Assembly (NCBI GenBank): GCA_025057135.1
Contig: JANWXY010000042.1
Coordinates: forward strand, 1-44,070
Reading direction: 5' to 3'
Length of the DNA stretch: 44,070 nt
From: Bacteroidia bacterium
GTDB taxonomy: Bacteria > Bacteroidota > Bacteroidia > SpSt-205
Shown here: in pieces, positions 1-8,532 of the stretch
Layout: every line of letters begins with the position of its first letter
How positions within the stretch are numbered: the stretch's first letter is position 1
Program-made: the position numbers and the translations under genes
The notes under the pieces: model-generated
The model's database searches: none
Seen by the model: the letters and a program-made list of their open reading frames with translations, nothing else
What the model was told of the DNA's origin: nothing

Positions 1-9
1 ACTTAGCCG

Positions 10-17
10 TACCTTCG
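10..17 (+). promoter_or_regulatory. -7 box of the phosphatase-glmM-GT4 operon
   Basis: TACCTTCG matches the Bacteroidota -7 consensus TAnnTTTG with one change. It ends 4 nt before the ATG at 22, so transcription would begin at or next to the start codon. Confidence 0.6.
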
Positions 18-21
18 TCAA

Positions 22-1347
22 ATGCGATGGGCATTCTCTCTAAAATGCATTCTCTATGCCCAAAAAGCCCGCCTACAAGCTGGACCAATGCTCGGCTATA
101 CCCAAATGCGAGAAGTAGCTATATGGCTACAAACAGCCGCACCTACCAAAGTCTTTATAGAATATGCCGATACCGCTTACCCTAAAATAAAGTATCGCAC
201 CTCACCTATCTACACAAGTAGAGATCAGGCTCACACGGCTCTTTTTCGTATCGGCCCTTTGGAGCCAGGGCGAGTGTATATCTACACCGTATACTTGAAT
301 GGGAAGCCATATAAACTCCCCTATCCAACATATTTCAAAACCCTACCTCAATGGCGCTGGCGCAACGCTCCACCAGACTTTTCCTTCGTCATAGGCAGCT
401 GTGCCTACATCAATGACTCTCTCTACGATCGTCCCGGCGAGCCTTATGGCGGAGGATATGAAATTTTCACCACCATATTGGCTCAAAAGCCTGACTTCAT
501 GCTCTGGCTCGGGGACAATGTATATCTACGAGAAGCCGATTGGAATAGCCGATCAGGTATCCTATACCGCTATACTCATACTCGGAGCCTTCCTGCGCTC
601 CAACCTCTATTAGCTGCATGCCCACACTATGCGATTTGGGATGACCATGATTTCGGTCCCAATGACGCTGACCGCAGCTTCTGGGCTCAGCACTGGACAC
701 GAGAAGCATTCACTTTATTTTGGGCTAATCCTTCCTACGGCGTATCAGCCATCCCAGAGGGTATTACAACCTTTTTTGAGTGGAGTGATGCAGAGTTTTT
801 TCTCTTGGACAACCGCACTTTCAGAGCACCTAACAAACGCACCACAGGCAACCGCTATATGCTCGGCCCAGCACAGATGGAATGGCTCATAGATGCACTG
901 AAATCCAGCCGAGCTACCTTCAAATTCGTTGCCTGCGGTAGCCAGATACTCAATCCCTCCACAGGATACGAGAACTTCATCAACTTCGCCGAAGAGCGAG
1001 ACCTCCTCCTCAAAAGAATAGAAGACGAAGGAATAAACGGTGTCATATTTCTCACGGGCGACCGTCATTTCTCAGAAATATCCGTGCTTACTTTGCCAAA
1101 CGGACAAAAAGTGTATGATGTGACTTCTTCCCCTCTTACTGCAAGTCCTTTTTCAGCAGCAGGAGAAAGAGACAAAAATCCGCTCAGAATCCAGGAGACC
1201 CTAACTACTCAGCGCAACTTCCTCCTACTCAGCGTGAGTGGACCTGAGAAAGACCGTCAGCTGAGCCTAACCGCCTTTTCTACCACGGGGGAGAAGTTGT
1301 GGTCCTATACCATATATGCCCGAGATTTGCGTCCAAAGAAAAACTGA
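22..1347 (+). CDS. PhoD-like metallophosphatase (alkaline phosphatase D family), secreted
   Basis: Predicted exported phosphoesterase of the PhoD/metallophosphatase superfamily, 441 residues. An N-terminal fibronectin-like region precedes the catalytic domain. The metal-site motifs appear in order: GSC near residue 126, LGDNVY near 163, WDDHDFGPND near 206, LLDNRTFR near 260 and GDRHFSE near 347. A stop lies in frame just upstream (4-6), so the ATG at 22 is the only upstream start. The resulting signal peptide is short, with probable cleavage after LYA near residue 13. The substrate cannot be read from sequence; family members cleave phosphate mono- or diesters. The next gene starts 1 nt after the stop, so this is the first gene of an operon with a phosphohexomutase and a glycosyltransferase. 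Confidence 0.85.
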   Translation: MRWAFSLKCILYAQKARLQAGPMLGYTQMREVAIWLQTAAPTKVFIEYADTAYPKIKYRTSPIYTSRDQAHTALFRIGPLEPGRVYIYTVYLNGKPYKLPYPTYFKTLPQWRWRNAPPDFSFVIGSCAYINDSLYDRPGEPYGGGYEIFTTILAQKPDFMLWLGDNVYLREADWNSRSGILYRYTHTRSLPALQPLLAACPHYAIWDDHDFGPNDADRSFWAQHWTREAFTLFWANPSYGVSAIPEGITTFFEWSDAEFFLLDNRTFRAPNKRTTGNRYMLGPAQMEWLIDALKSSRATFKFVACGSQILNPSTGYENFINFAEERDLLLKRIEDEGINGVIFLTGDRHFSEISVLTLPNGQKVYDVTSSPLTASPFSAAGERDKNPLRIQETLTTQRNFLLLSVSGPEKDRQLSLTAFSTTGEKLWSYTIYARDLRPKKN

Positions 1348-1348
1348 C

Positions 1349-2725
1349 ATGGCACTAATCATCTCCGCTTCGGGGATTCGCGGCACTGTGGAAGGCCCTG
1401 CGGGAGACCATCTCACACCGAAGGACACCCTTGAATGGGTAGCTGCCTGGGGGCTTTGGCTGGTTGAACGCTACGGCAAGGCTGCCGTCGTCGTAGGACA
1501 AGATGCACGTCCAAGTGGAGAAGTCCTTCGCCCGATTGTAATCCAGGCCCTTAGAGCCATAGGACACACAATATATGATGCTGGACTTACAACCACGCCA
1601 ACGCTGGCCATGGCTATACCTCTTTACGAGGCAAAGGGCGGAGTTATGCTCACTGCCTCCCATAATCCCCCCGGCTGGAATGCCCTCAAACTTTTAGACG
1701 CTGCCGGTGAATTCTTTCCCCCAGAAGTTATCCGAGAGGTAGAGAGTTACCGTTCCCACCTGAGCTTTACGAATACGGATCATCCGCCCAGCATAGAGAG
1801 AGGAGATAGGGCACTCAGTCACCATATTGGCAGTATCTTGAGACACCCCTGGATACATAGACAACTGATTGAACAAAGTCGTTTTCGTATCGTAATAGAC
1901 GGCTGCAATAGTAGTGGAGGGGTATTCGTTCCGGCCCTTTTAGAGAGTCTCGGCGTCTCTGATTTGGTCTGTCTAAACTGTGAGCCCACAGGCATTTTTC
2001 ATCATCCTCCTGAACCCCTCCCAGAAAACCTCACAGAACTTGCTGAAAAAGTAAGAAGCTCTGGGGCACACCTCGGCATTGCGGTAGACCCTGATGTGGA
2101 TAGGGTAGTATTCTTCCTGCCCGATGGACGGCCATTTAGTGAAGAATACACGCTTGTAGCCCTTTCAGATTATGCCCTACAACAGCAGAAAGGGCCAATA
2201 GTCGCTAATCAATCTACTACCATGGCAGTTCGCTGGGTCGCTGAACAGCACGGCGTAGGTTTCTATGAGAGTAGAGTGGGAGAGTATTATGTCGTTCAGA
2301 AGATGAAAGCTGTGGGGGCTGTATTGGGTGGCGAAGGGAATGGCGGAATAATTCTTCCTACCCTCCATTACGGGCGCGATGCTCTGGCGGGTATAGCCCT
2401 TTTTCTGAGCTACTTAGCCCGGACGGGAGGTGATGCATCGGCTCTGAGAGCTCGTTATCCCGACCTTTATATGGTAAAAGGGAAACTAACCCTCTCAACT
2501 CATCAGCCCCTTCCCTCAGATTTGTGGCATCGCCTGCGAGAAAAAGCACCTGATGCCGAAGCCTCCACTGAGGATGGGCTAAAGCTGCGGTGGAAGGAAG
2601 CTTGGGTACATATTCGCCCCTCAGGCACCGAACCCCTGATCCGTATTATCGCTGAAGCACCCACAGCGGCTGAGGCTGAGGCTCTCCGCAGCCGTTGGGA
2701 AAAGGCTCTCCTTAACCTCCTGTGA
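1349..2725 (+). CDS. glmM: Phosphoglucosamine mutase / phosphomannomutase family protein
   Basis: Alpha-D-phosphohexomutase of 458 residues; such enzymes interconvert sugar 6-phosphate and 1-phosphate. Visible signatures are the phosphoserine loop TASHNPP (Ser104), the metal loop DPDVDR, the sugar-binding GEGNGG and the C-terminal phosphate-binding RPSGTEP. The metal loop usually reads DPDADR, so one small residue is substituted. An in-frame ATG at 1316 exists, but the ATG at 1349 is preferred. It yields the typical N-terminus MALIISASGIRG, and the longer version would overlap the phosphatase. GlmM (glucosamine-6-phosphate to glucosamine-1-phosphate, for peptidoglycan and LPS) is the likeliest role in this phylum, but the family also includes phosphoglucomutases and phosphomannomutases. 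The stop overlaps the next start. Confidence 0.85.
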   Translation: MALIISASGIRGTVEGPAGDHLTPKDTLEWVAAWGLWLVERYGKAAVVVGQDARPSGEVLRPIVIQALRAIGHTIYDAGLTTTPTLAMAIPLYEAKGGVMLTASHNPPGWNALKLLDAAGEFFPPEVIREVESYRSHLSFTNTDHPPSIERGDRALSHHIGSILRHPWIHRQLIEQSRFRIVIDGCNSSGGVFVPALLESLGVSDLVCLNCEPTGIFHHPPEPLPENLTELAEKVRSSGAHLGIAVDPDVDRVVFFLPDGRPFSEEYTLVALSDYALQQQKGPIVANQSTTMAVRWVAEQHGVGFYESRVGEYYVVQKMKAVGAVLGGEGNGGIILPTLHYGRDALAGIALFLSYLARTGGDASALRARYPDLYMVKGKLTLSTHQPLPSDLWHRLREKAPDAEASTEDGLKLRWKEAWVHIRPSGTEPLIRIIAEAPTAAEAEALRSRWEKALLNLL

Positions 2726-3987
2726 AAGCCCTTTACCTGACCTACGACGGTCTCTTAGACCCCTTGGGGCAATCGCAGATACTCCCATACATTTATGGAC
2801 TTGTAGAGCGATTAGGAGTAGAATTTTCTATTGTAAGCTTTGAGAAAAGAGAAAGGCTTTCTGACTTGGAAGAGCTAAGGGCGGCCCTTTCCACTAAGAG
2901 CATACAGTGGTATCCTTTGTCTTTCACCCGAAAGCCTCCCGTGCTTGCCAAAGCTTGGGATAGCTATCGGTTTTTCGCCACTGCGGAGAAAGTTCTTCTG
3001 GAACATAAGGTGAGCCTTTTCCATGCACGCAGCTATGTGGCGGGATGGGTAGCGCACCGATTGAGTCAGCGGTATGGCATCCCATGGATATTTGATATGC
3101 GAGGATTTTGGGCGGATGAGCGGCGTGAAACACGAGCCTGGCCCGCTCACCATCCTTTATACAACTGGCTGTACCGTGTCTGGAAGCGCCGCGAGAGATT
3201 TATGCTTCACTCCGCTGCCCATATAATCGTGCTCACCGAAGCTGCCAAAGCAACTCTCAACAGCTGGCAGATACCTTCCCATAAAATCACAGTTATACCG
3301 TGTGTGGCGGATTATGAGCATTTCACACCTCACCCAGAGACACGCAAAGAATGTAGGAAGCAGCTACGCATACCATCGGAAGCCTTCGTACTGGGATATG
3401 TAGGTTCTTTGGGACCGCTCTATGAACTTGCAGAAATGATACGCTTCTTCAAGGTTTTATTGAAACATAAGCCAGACAGCTACCTGGTCTTTTTCACGCC
3501 CAGTGCCCCCGAGATTGTTTATACTGCCGTGCGTGAGGCGAATATACCTTTTGAAAAAATCCGCATTCGCTCGCTAAAGCGTGCAGAAGTACCCCTGTGG
3601 AGCAGCATTTTAGATGCATCTATTATCTTCTGTCTTCCAGGGTTTAGCCGAATAGGCTCCTCGCCGACCCGGGTAGCTGAAATGCTCGCTATGAATATCC
3701 CCGTCATCATGCAGGCCGACTTGGGAGACACAAAGCAGCTGGCTCGGGACATAGAAGGGATTTACGCCTGCCCCACCCTCTCAGAAGAGAGCTATGAACT
3801 AATAGTCCATCAACTACTCCTGCTCAGAGAACGGGGGGAGGTCTACTCCCCCCGTCATACAAGTCAGGCTTTTCTTGCCCTTCCAGTAGGAATACAACGA
3901 TACGAGGCAGTTTATAGACTTCTATGCCGAACTGCTACCTCGGAGGCTTGCAAAGTGAATGACTACACCTATCAGCAGAGCAACTAA
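2722..3987 (+). CDS. Group 1 (GT4-type) glycosyltransferase
   Basis: Predicted cytoplasmic glycosyltransferase of 421 residues with a GT-B fold, probably in envelope polysaccharide or glycolipid assembly. The N-terminus MKALYLTYDGLLDPLGQSQ is characteristic of a GT4 subgroup. A central segment carries VIPCVADYEHF, and a C-terminal nucleotide-sugar domain contains a GSSPTRVAEMLA-type stretch in place of the common E-x7-E. The start is GTG at 2722 and shares GTGA with the glmM stop, which suggests translational coupling. The last 66 bp overlap, in antisense, the 3' end of the cytochrome c gene. The residues after the LLCR segment near the end look like a non-conserved tail. Donor and acceptor are unknown. 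Confidence 0.8.
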   Translation: MKALYLTYDGLLDPLGQSQILPYIYGLVERLGVEFSIVSFEKRERLSDLEELRAALSTKSIQWYPLSFTRKPPVLAKAWDSYRFFATAEKVLLEHKVSLFHARSYVAGWVAHRLSQRYGIPWIFDMRGFWADERRETRAWPAHHPLYNWLYRVWKRRERFMLHSAAHIIVLTEAAKATLNSWQIPSHKITVIPCVADYEHFTPHPETRKECRKQLRIPSEAFVLGYVGSLGPLYELAEMIRFFKVLLKHKPDSYLVFFTPSAPEIVYTAVREANIPFEKIRIRSLKRAEVPLWSSILDASIIFCLPGFSRIGSSPTRVAEMLAMNIPVIMQADLGDTKQLARDIEGIYACPTLSEESYELIVHQLLLLRERGEVYSPRHTSQAFLALPVGIQRYEAVYRLLCRTATSEACKVNDYTYQQSN

Positions 3988-4479
3988 TACTACCACCCCT
4001 GTAATAATCCAGAAAACATTCCGTAGGGAAGCAACCTCAGAAGGCGGCAGAGTATTCTGTTCTCCTGGGTACACTATAGTTTTCTGCGTAGCGGACGGAC
4101 TTGCAGCGTTTGCAGAAGCCATTGAAGATTGCGCAGGAGCAGCCACACTATTCAAATACGACCAAATAGACTTTATGTCAGCTTCGCTGAGATCAGTGAA
4201 AGGAGGCATAATCTGCTGATTGTACTCCTTAAATACAGCCACCGCCTGAGCATCCCCCGACTGAATAAAAGCTTGCGAGTTTGAAACAAACTTGACAAAC
4301 CACGCTTCCGACCGACGCTCACTGATGCGTGCCAAAGGCGGGCCTATAAGCTTCTGCTCCAGCTTATGACAAGCCGCGCATCGTTGATTGAAGATGGTTT
4401 TACCTTTTTCCGAAGTATCTTGCGCCTGCATAAGCCCTATCAAGGCAAAGGCGCAAATTATGAAGCGTTTGCACCACAT
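3922..4479 (-). CDS. Membrane-anchored c-type cytochrome of the oxidase operon
   Basis: A 185-residue monoheme cytochrome c. It has a signal peptide (residues 1-20), the heme motif CAACH (Cys34, Cys37, His38), a probable axial Met91 in IMPPF, a Pro/Ala/Ser-rich linker (about 113-145) and a C-terminal transmembrane helix (about 155-178). It is the last gene of the ba3-oxidase operon and probably delivers electrons to the CuA site of subunit II on the periplasmic side. Its 5' end overlaps the SCO1 gene by 22 bp, and its 3' end overlaps the convergent glycosyltransferase by 66 bp. The start at 4479 is needed for an intact signal peptide. Confidence 0.85.
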   Translation of the reverse strand: MWCKRFIICAFALIGLMQAQDTSEKGKTIFNQRCAACHKLEQKLIGPPLARISERRSEAWFVKFVSNSQAFIQSGDAQAVAVFKEYNQQIMPPFTDLSEADIKSIWSYLNSVAAPAQSSMASANAASPSATQKTIVYPGEQNTLPPSEVASLRNVFWIITGVVVLVALLIGVVIHFASLRGSSSA

Positions 4480-5066
4480 AAGCGTATAAGTTTTTGTGTA
4501 TGTTGCAGTAGTCTCTCATCCTGAGAGGAATACACACCTCTGATACGCCCCTCACAATCTATGAGGATTATGGCATCAGAATGCAAAATCTCTTCTCCTT
4601 CTAAAGGTGCCGCCAAAAGCCCAAATACACTCGTCGCTAACTGAATGGCTACCCTCTGAGAAATAGGACGCCAAAATACCCACCGATGACCGGGAACCTT
4701 ATATGACTCCGCATGAACCCGCAAGTAAGCAGGCGTATCATGGGCAGGATCCAGAGAGATAGAGACCGCGACCAGTCGGTCCGATGAGGGTATAGCCTGC
4801 AGCGTCTGGCGTAGGCGACTCTGCAAGCGGGGACACACCGAAGCGCAACGAGTGTAGATAAAATCTAATAGTACCACTTTCCCTTGTAAGTGATAAGAAC
4901 GAACGGAATTGCCCTCTGCGTCCGTAAGGTTATAGGAAGCAACTATCGGCCATATGGACGCTGAATGGCGGGGTGGTGGCACACTTACCTGATCGTACCA
5001 CCACCACCCGCCCGCCACCAGTCCAGCCACCCCCATGCCCCCTATTAATAAGAAGAAGCGCTTCAT
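4458..5066 (-). CDS. SCO1/SenC copper chaperone for cytochrome oxidase
   Basis: A 202-residue membrane-anchored thioredoxin-fold protein. An N-terminal anchor helix (about 3-24) is followed by the copper-binding CASVC (Cys74, Cys78) and a distal His162 in LHSDA, the three ligands of SCO proteins. By family knowledge it inserts copper into, or reduces, the CuA site of oxidase subunit II. The start overlaps the subunit I stop in ATGA (5063-5066), and the 3' end overlaps the following cytochrome c gene by 22 bp, indicating a polycistronic message. Confidence 0.9.
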   Translation of the reverse strand: MKRFFLLIGGMGVAGLVAGGWWWYDQVSVPPPRHSASIWPIVASYNLTDAEGNSVRSYHLQGKVVLLDFIYTRCASVCPRLQSRLRQTLQAIPSSDRLVAVSISLDPAHDTPAYLRVHAESYKVPGHRWVFWRPISQRVAIQLATSVFGLLAAPLEGEEILHSDAIILIDCEGRIRGVYSSQDERLLQHTQKLIRLCGANAS

Positions 5067-6769
5067 TTTCGGACTTGAACCAGTGGCGTAGGATTGTCAG
5101 GGGAATATGGAGGGGCATTCTCGGGCGTACGAAGCGCCTGCTGAAGCGGCATCCAGTAGGAAACTAGTATAAGTATAATGGCGATAGCCAGCCATGGTCT
5201 CAGCCTGGCAACAATAGAGGTCGTCGTAGCATCAGGATGAAGACTTTCAGCCGTAGAAAAATACAACTCTCCTGCAGATTGCTGTGCAGGTGCAGCTATA
5301 GTCGCTATCCATACCCCAATATATATCAGGAAGGCGAGAAACATAACCGCTCCCCCTATTGCCGCCAAATAGCTGGTGACCACCCAGTCTAATCGGAAGT
5401 GTGGCGAGGAAGGGTCCAAATACGAGAGCCCCATATTCGTACGGCGGGGTTGTCCGAGGAGTCCACCGACCATCATCGCAGGAGAAAAAAGATAAATACC
5501 CATCATCCACAAGTATGGCACCGCCACATTCCACCCCCGCCCCCGAATAGGTTTGCCCGTAAGCTGGGAAAAGAGTTCAAGGGACATCCCTAAAATAATC
5601 AGAAAAACAGGGCCACCCACCGTCATGTGAAAGTGCCCAGAAATGAACCCTGTATTGTGAATGGTCTGATTGAGATTGTAGGAGGCATTCACAAGTCCCG
5701 TTAACCCTCCCATAATAAAGATGAGCAACCCAGCCAAACTATAAGCTACAAGCGGGCGTTCCCCATCAAACCAGGGTAGCCTACCTATCCAGCCAAAAAG
5801 GCCTTTTGCACCTCTCCGTACCCCGGCATATTCCAAAGAAGCAGCTAATGTAAACGCCGTCATGAAGCTTGGTATTGCCACCCCAAAAGTCAAAAGAGCA
5901 TGTACTCCCTTCCAGAACCTATCAAACCCAGGCTCAGTGTATTGATGATGAAGTCCCACAGGAATACTGAATATCAAGAACAGTAGGAAGGCCAGACGAG
6001 CCGCATACGCCGAATAGAGCTTCCCTCCTGCTTCTTTCGGCAGGATAGTGTAGTATATGACATATGCCGGCAAAAGCCAAAAATATACCAACGGATGCCC
6101 AAAAAACCAGAATAGCGTGCGTGCCATAGGAATGTTTATGCTATCCACCCACCCGAGAGACCATGGTATGAGCATGAAGAGGACCTCTATCGCCAAAGGT
6201 ATCGTACATAAAAACCAGATGATGAATGTGACCAGCATACCCATTACCGCCAAGGGGAGGGGTCGTCCAGGATTTTCCTGCATCCAGCTCCGAAGAAGGG
6301 GAATCCAACCCGCAAAGGCAACCCACGAGCCCACCACGAGCAGTGTAGCTCCAATATAGAAAGCCGGGTGCGCCTTCAAAGGAGGATAAAATGTGTAAAG
6401 CACATCCGCCAATCCAAGTAGCATGGGTACGGCTGCAATAAGGGTTCCAACCACCATCATCCCCGTAGAGGTAGCATGTACCCAGCCAATCAGCGGTCGC
6501 CGCAAATAAAACTGCATCACCGCATTTCCAAAGGCTACCCCAAAAAAGGTCGTCAAAACAACCGCATTAATCACCCCATGAAGTGTAAGGCCTTGATAGT
6601 AGTTCAGCCCCGCAAAGCTGCTACTCTGAATAACACCTGCCCTGTACAAGGTCTGCATAAAGCCATGATAAATCCCAAGCACAACCAGAATAATGGGCAA
6701 GGTCACTTCTATAATCATGAGGGTCCGCGAAAGCGGAGCAACCTGAAAAGTTTCTCGCGTACTTGTCAT
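5063..6769 (-). CDS. cbaA: Cytochrome c oxidase subunit I, B-type (ba3-like)
   Basis: Catalytic heme-copper subunit, 568 residues, about 13 transmembrane helices. Ligands are visible: His64 (low-spin heme), His225 with Tyr229 in WFFGHPLVYFWLLPAY (CuB and the cross-linked tyrosine), His274/His275 in VGLHHQYTEPG (CuB), and His379/His381 in SGHFHMTVGG (high-spin and low-spin heme). The VYFWLLPAY segment and the compact flanking gene set place it with the B/ba3 family rather than A-type or cbb3 oxidases. It reduces O2 to water using cytochrome c and pumps protons. It lies 14 bp downstream of the subunit II stop, and its own stop overlaps the SCO1 start. Confidence 0.93.
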   Translation of the reverse strand: MTSTRETFQVAPLSRTLMIIEVTLPIILVVLGIYHGFMQTLYRAGVIQSSSFAGLNYYQGLTLHGVINAVVLTTFFGVAFGNAVMQFYLRRPLIGWVHATSTGMMVVGTLIAAVPMLLGLADVLYTFYPPLKAHPAFYIGATLLVVGSWVAFAGWIPLLRSWMQENPGRPLPLAVMGMLVTFIIWFLCTIPLAIEVLFMLIPWSLGWVDSINIPMARTLFWFFGHPLVYFWLLPAYVIYYTILPKEAGGKLYSAYAARLAFLLFLIFSIPVGLHHQYTEPGFDRFWKGVHALLTFGVAIPSFMTAFTLAASLEYAGVRRGAKGLFGWIGRLPWFDGERPLVAYSLAGLLIFIMGGLTGLVNASYNLNQTIHNTGFISGHFHMTVGGPVFLIILGMSLELFSQLTGKPIRGRGWNVAVPYLWMMGIYLFSPAMMVGGLLGQPRRTNMGLSYLDPSSPHFRLDWVVTSYLAAIGGAVMFLAFLIYIGVWIATIAAPAQQSAGELYFSTAESLHPDATTTSIVARLRPWLAIAIILILVSYWMPLQQALRTPENAPPYSPDNPTPLVQVRK

Positions 6770-6783
6770 AGTAGTGGATGTTT

Positions 6784-7224
6784 TTATTTGGCTACGAGAT
6801 ATGCTACCATATTTTGATGTGCAGAACCGCAGTATTCATGACATATAATCGGATAAACCCCCGGCTTTTCCAGCTTCAGCGTGTAGGCATTCACAGTCCC
6901 GGGGATAGCCATGAGATTGGTATTTGTCCAGCTTACATAAAACCCATGGGTAACATCCGCTGCGCTGAGAAAGATATCCACGGGCTTATTGACTGGAACC
7001 TCTACCACCTCAGGCTCAAAACGCCACATGCGAGCGACATAGAAAAGCTGCCGCCGCCCATCGGGAAGGGTATCCACTCTCCCCTCCGAAAAAGGTTTCA
7101 CATCGGGGGGGAGGCAGGGCGGTACATTAATGCCCTGCAGCTTCGCCGCTGCCAGTAGAGCCAGGAAAAATAGCCCCAGCAGACCCGAAGCCATCATCAG
7201 AGTGATTTTCTCTACCCGATCCAT
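6784..7224 (-). CDS. cbaB: Cytochrome c oxidase subunit II, ba3-like (CuA)
   Basis: A 146-residue CuA subunit with a single N-terminal transmembrane helix (about 7-28) and a periplasmic cupredoxin domain. The CuA ligands are complete: His93 in DVTHGFY, Cys128, Glu130, Cys132, His136 and Met139 in CHEYCGSAHQNM. The short form with one membrane helix is typical of ba3 oxidases; A-type subunit II is longer with two helices. It accepts electrons from cytochrome c and passes them to subunit I. It starts 3 nt after the stop of the tiny IIa gene. Confidence 0.92.
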   Translation of the reverse strand: MDRVEKITLMMASGLLGLFFLALLAAAKLQGINVPPCLPPDVKPFSEGRVDTLPDGRRQLFYVARMWRFEPEVVEVPVNKPVDIFLSAADVTHGFYVSWTNTNLMAIPGTVNAYTLKLEKPGVYPIICHEYCGSAHQNMVAYLVAK

Positions 7225-7227
7225 AGG

Positions 7228-7359
7228 CTATCCTCGTTTGAGCATCAGGATATAACTGCTCAACCATATCAGAACGGTCAGAAGTATAAGTAGCCCAAAA
7301 AAGGCTAAACTTCCGTACGGGACGAAGCCCTCTTCTTCTCTGTGCAGTGTCGGTTCCAT
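7228..7359 (-). CDS. cbaD: Cytochrome c oxidase subunit IIa (43-residue membrane peptide)
   Basis: A single-helix peptide of 43 residues: an acidic head, a hydrophobic helix (about residues 17-39) ending YILMLKRG, and a short basic tail. Thermus ba3 oxidase has a subunit IIa of about 34 residues with the same plan and the same gene order (IIa-II-I), which supports the call. An AAAGGAGGT Shine-Dalgarno sequence stands 4 nt before the ATG, something hardly seen elsewhere in this window. The gene is too short for a standard ORF scan and would usually be missed. Homology is inferred from size, topology and position rather than from strong sequence motifs. Confidence 0.8.
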   Translation of the reverse strand: MEPTLHREEEGFVPYGSLAFFGLLILLTVLIWLSSYILMLKRG

Positions 7360-7363
7360 AAGT

Positions 7364-7372
7364 ACCTCCTTT
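7364..7372 (-). promoter_or_regulatory. Strong Shine-Dalgarno of the oxidase IIa gene
   Basis: AAAGGAGGT is complementary to the usual 16S 3' end and lies 4 nt before the ATG. It sets the start of the small gene and stands out because other genes here show no SD. Confidence 0.8.
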
Positions 7373-7376
7373 GAGG

Positions 7377-7384
7377 CAAAGGTA
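7377..7384 (-). promoter_or_regulatory. -7 box of the ba3 oxidase operon
   Basis: TACCTTTG matches TAnnTTTG. The box ends 17 nt before the ATG, leaving room for a short leader that carries the SD. No convincing -33 element is seen. Confidence 0.6.
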
Positions 7385-7542
7385 CAAGATTTAGTTCAAA
7401 AAAAAGTGAAAAACATTACCCCCTCGGCATACACGGGGAAATCGTTTGACTCTAAAGAATAATAGGGATAGGCATAACTTGACTGCCCCGCATAAGTTAT
7501 CGGACTAATTAAGAAAAACGTGCCACTAAATCGGCTAAACCT
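7385..7542. other. Intergenic stretch between sugar kinase and oxidase operon
   Basis: AT-richer sequence between the kinase terminator and the oxidase promoter. I see no small gene with a good start and no repeat. Operator sites for respiratory control could lie here, but none is recognisable. Confidence 0.4.
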
Positions 7543-7570
7543 AAAAAAGGGATGGAAGATACCCCACCCC
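7543..7570 (-). terminator. Rho-independent terminator of the PfkB kinase gene
   Basis: On the minus strand a 6-bp stem (GGGGTG with CATCCC, one G-U pair, 10-nt loop) is followed directly by TTTTTT. It lies 15 nt after the kinase stop codon. Confidence 0.6.
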
Positions 7571-7584
7571 ACACCTCTAGGCTA

Positions 7585-8517
7585 CTATTGCGATACCGTC
7601 AAGCCCATAAAATGGCTCATTCGCAGCAGTTGTGACCGCCTTTCAGCCACTTCCTCCCTTCCCACCGACATAAGCGCGTCGGGCCCGAATTGCTCTACAC
7701 ATAAGCTGGCAAGGACAGTACCCTGTACCACAGCCTCTTTTAGCACCTCTATGTCTAAGCGACCTTGTGCTGCAATATAGCCCATAATAGCTCCTGCAAA
7801 TGTATCCCCAGCCCCTGTTGGATCAAAAACATCCTCCAGAGGATAAGCTGGAAAGAAAAATGTTTCGCCCTCTTGACTGAAAAGGAGGGCGCCATTTTCA
7901 CCTTTCTTTATCAGTAAGTAGCGAGGCCCTTTAGCTAAAATAGCCCGAGCACATCGTCGTAACGAATAATCCCCTACTAACAGCCGAGCCTCCTCATCGT
8001 TGATGGAAAGAATATCTACCACAGCAATCATCTCTTCCAAAGCCTCCCGAGAACGCTCTATCCAGAAGTTCATTGTATCCATCAAAACCACTCGTGGTCT
8101 GGGCACGACTTGGTCGTAGATTCTTTTCTGCAGAACAGGGTCTAAGTTTCCCAGCAGTAAGTATTCAGCTTGGCGATAGGCTGGTGGTATCGTGTCAGGA
8201 AACTCCTCCAGTACGTTGAGCTGAGTTTCTATGGTATCCCGCCCTTGCATATCTGCATGATAGCGTCCAGCCCAGAAAAATGATGGACGGCCTAAGTGCC
8301 GAACCACTCCCTGGAGATCTACACCGCGCCTTTCTAAACTTTCTAACATGGTAGGCGGAAAATCATTTCCGACAATAGAAACTACCCCCACAGGCTGCAC
8401 ATATTGGGTAGCTGCCAGCGCTATATAGGTTGCTGCGCCTCCTACGATTCGTTCAGCTCGACCAAAAGGCGTCTCTACCGTATCTAAGGCTAAGGTGCCA
8501 GCGACGACTAACTTCAT
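7585..8517 (-). CDS. PfkB-family carbohydrate kinase
   Basis: A 310-residue ribokinase-fold kinase. N-terminal sugar-binding glycines are seen in VGGAATYIA (about 25-33). The C-terminal anion-hole signature DPTGAGDTFAG (232-242) contains the catalytic base Asp238. The family phosphorylates sugars, nucleosides or related alcohols with ATP; the substrate is not predictable here, though members close to this length are often called sugar or inosine-type kinases. It is monocistronic by appearance: its own -7 box lies 4 nt upstream of the ATG and a hairpin terminator follows the stop. Confidence 0.85.
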   Translation of the reverse strand: MKLVVAGTLALDTVETPFGRAERIVGGAATYIALAATQYVQPVGVVSIVGNDFPPTMLESLERRGVDLQGVVRHLGRPSFFWAGRYHADMQGRDTIETQLNVLEEFPDTIPPAYRQAEYLLLGNLDPVLQKRIYDQVVPRPRVVLMDTMNFWIERSREALEEMIAVVDILSINDEEARLLVGDYSLRRCARAILAKGPRYLLIKKGENGALLFSQEGETFFFPAYPLEDVFDPTGAGDTFAGAIMGYIAAQGRLDIEVLKEAVVQGTVLASLCVEQFGPDALMSVGREEVAERRSQLLRMSHFMGLTVSQ

Positions 8518-8521
8518 AGAG

Positions 8522-8529
8522 CAAAGGTA
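8522..8529 (-). promoter_or_regulatory. -7 box of the PfkB kinase gene
   Basis: Perfect TACCTTTG ending 4 nt before the ATG at 8517, so a leaderless transcript is predicted. Confidence 0.65.
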
Positions 8530-8532
8530 GCC

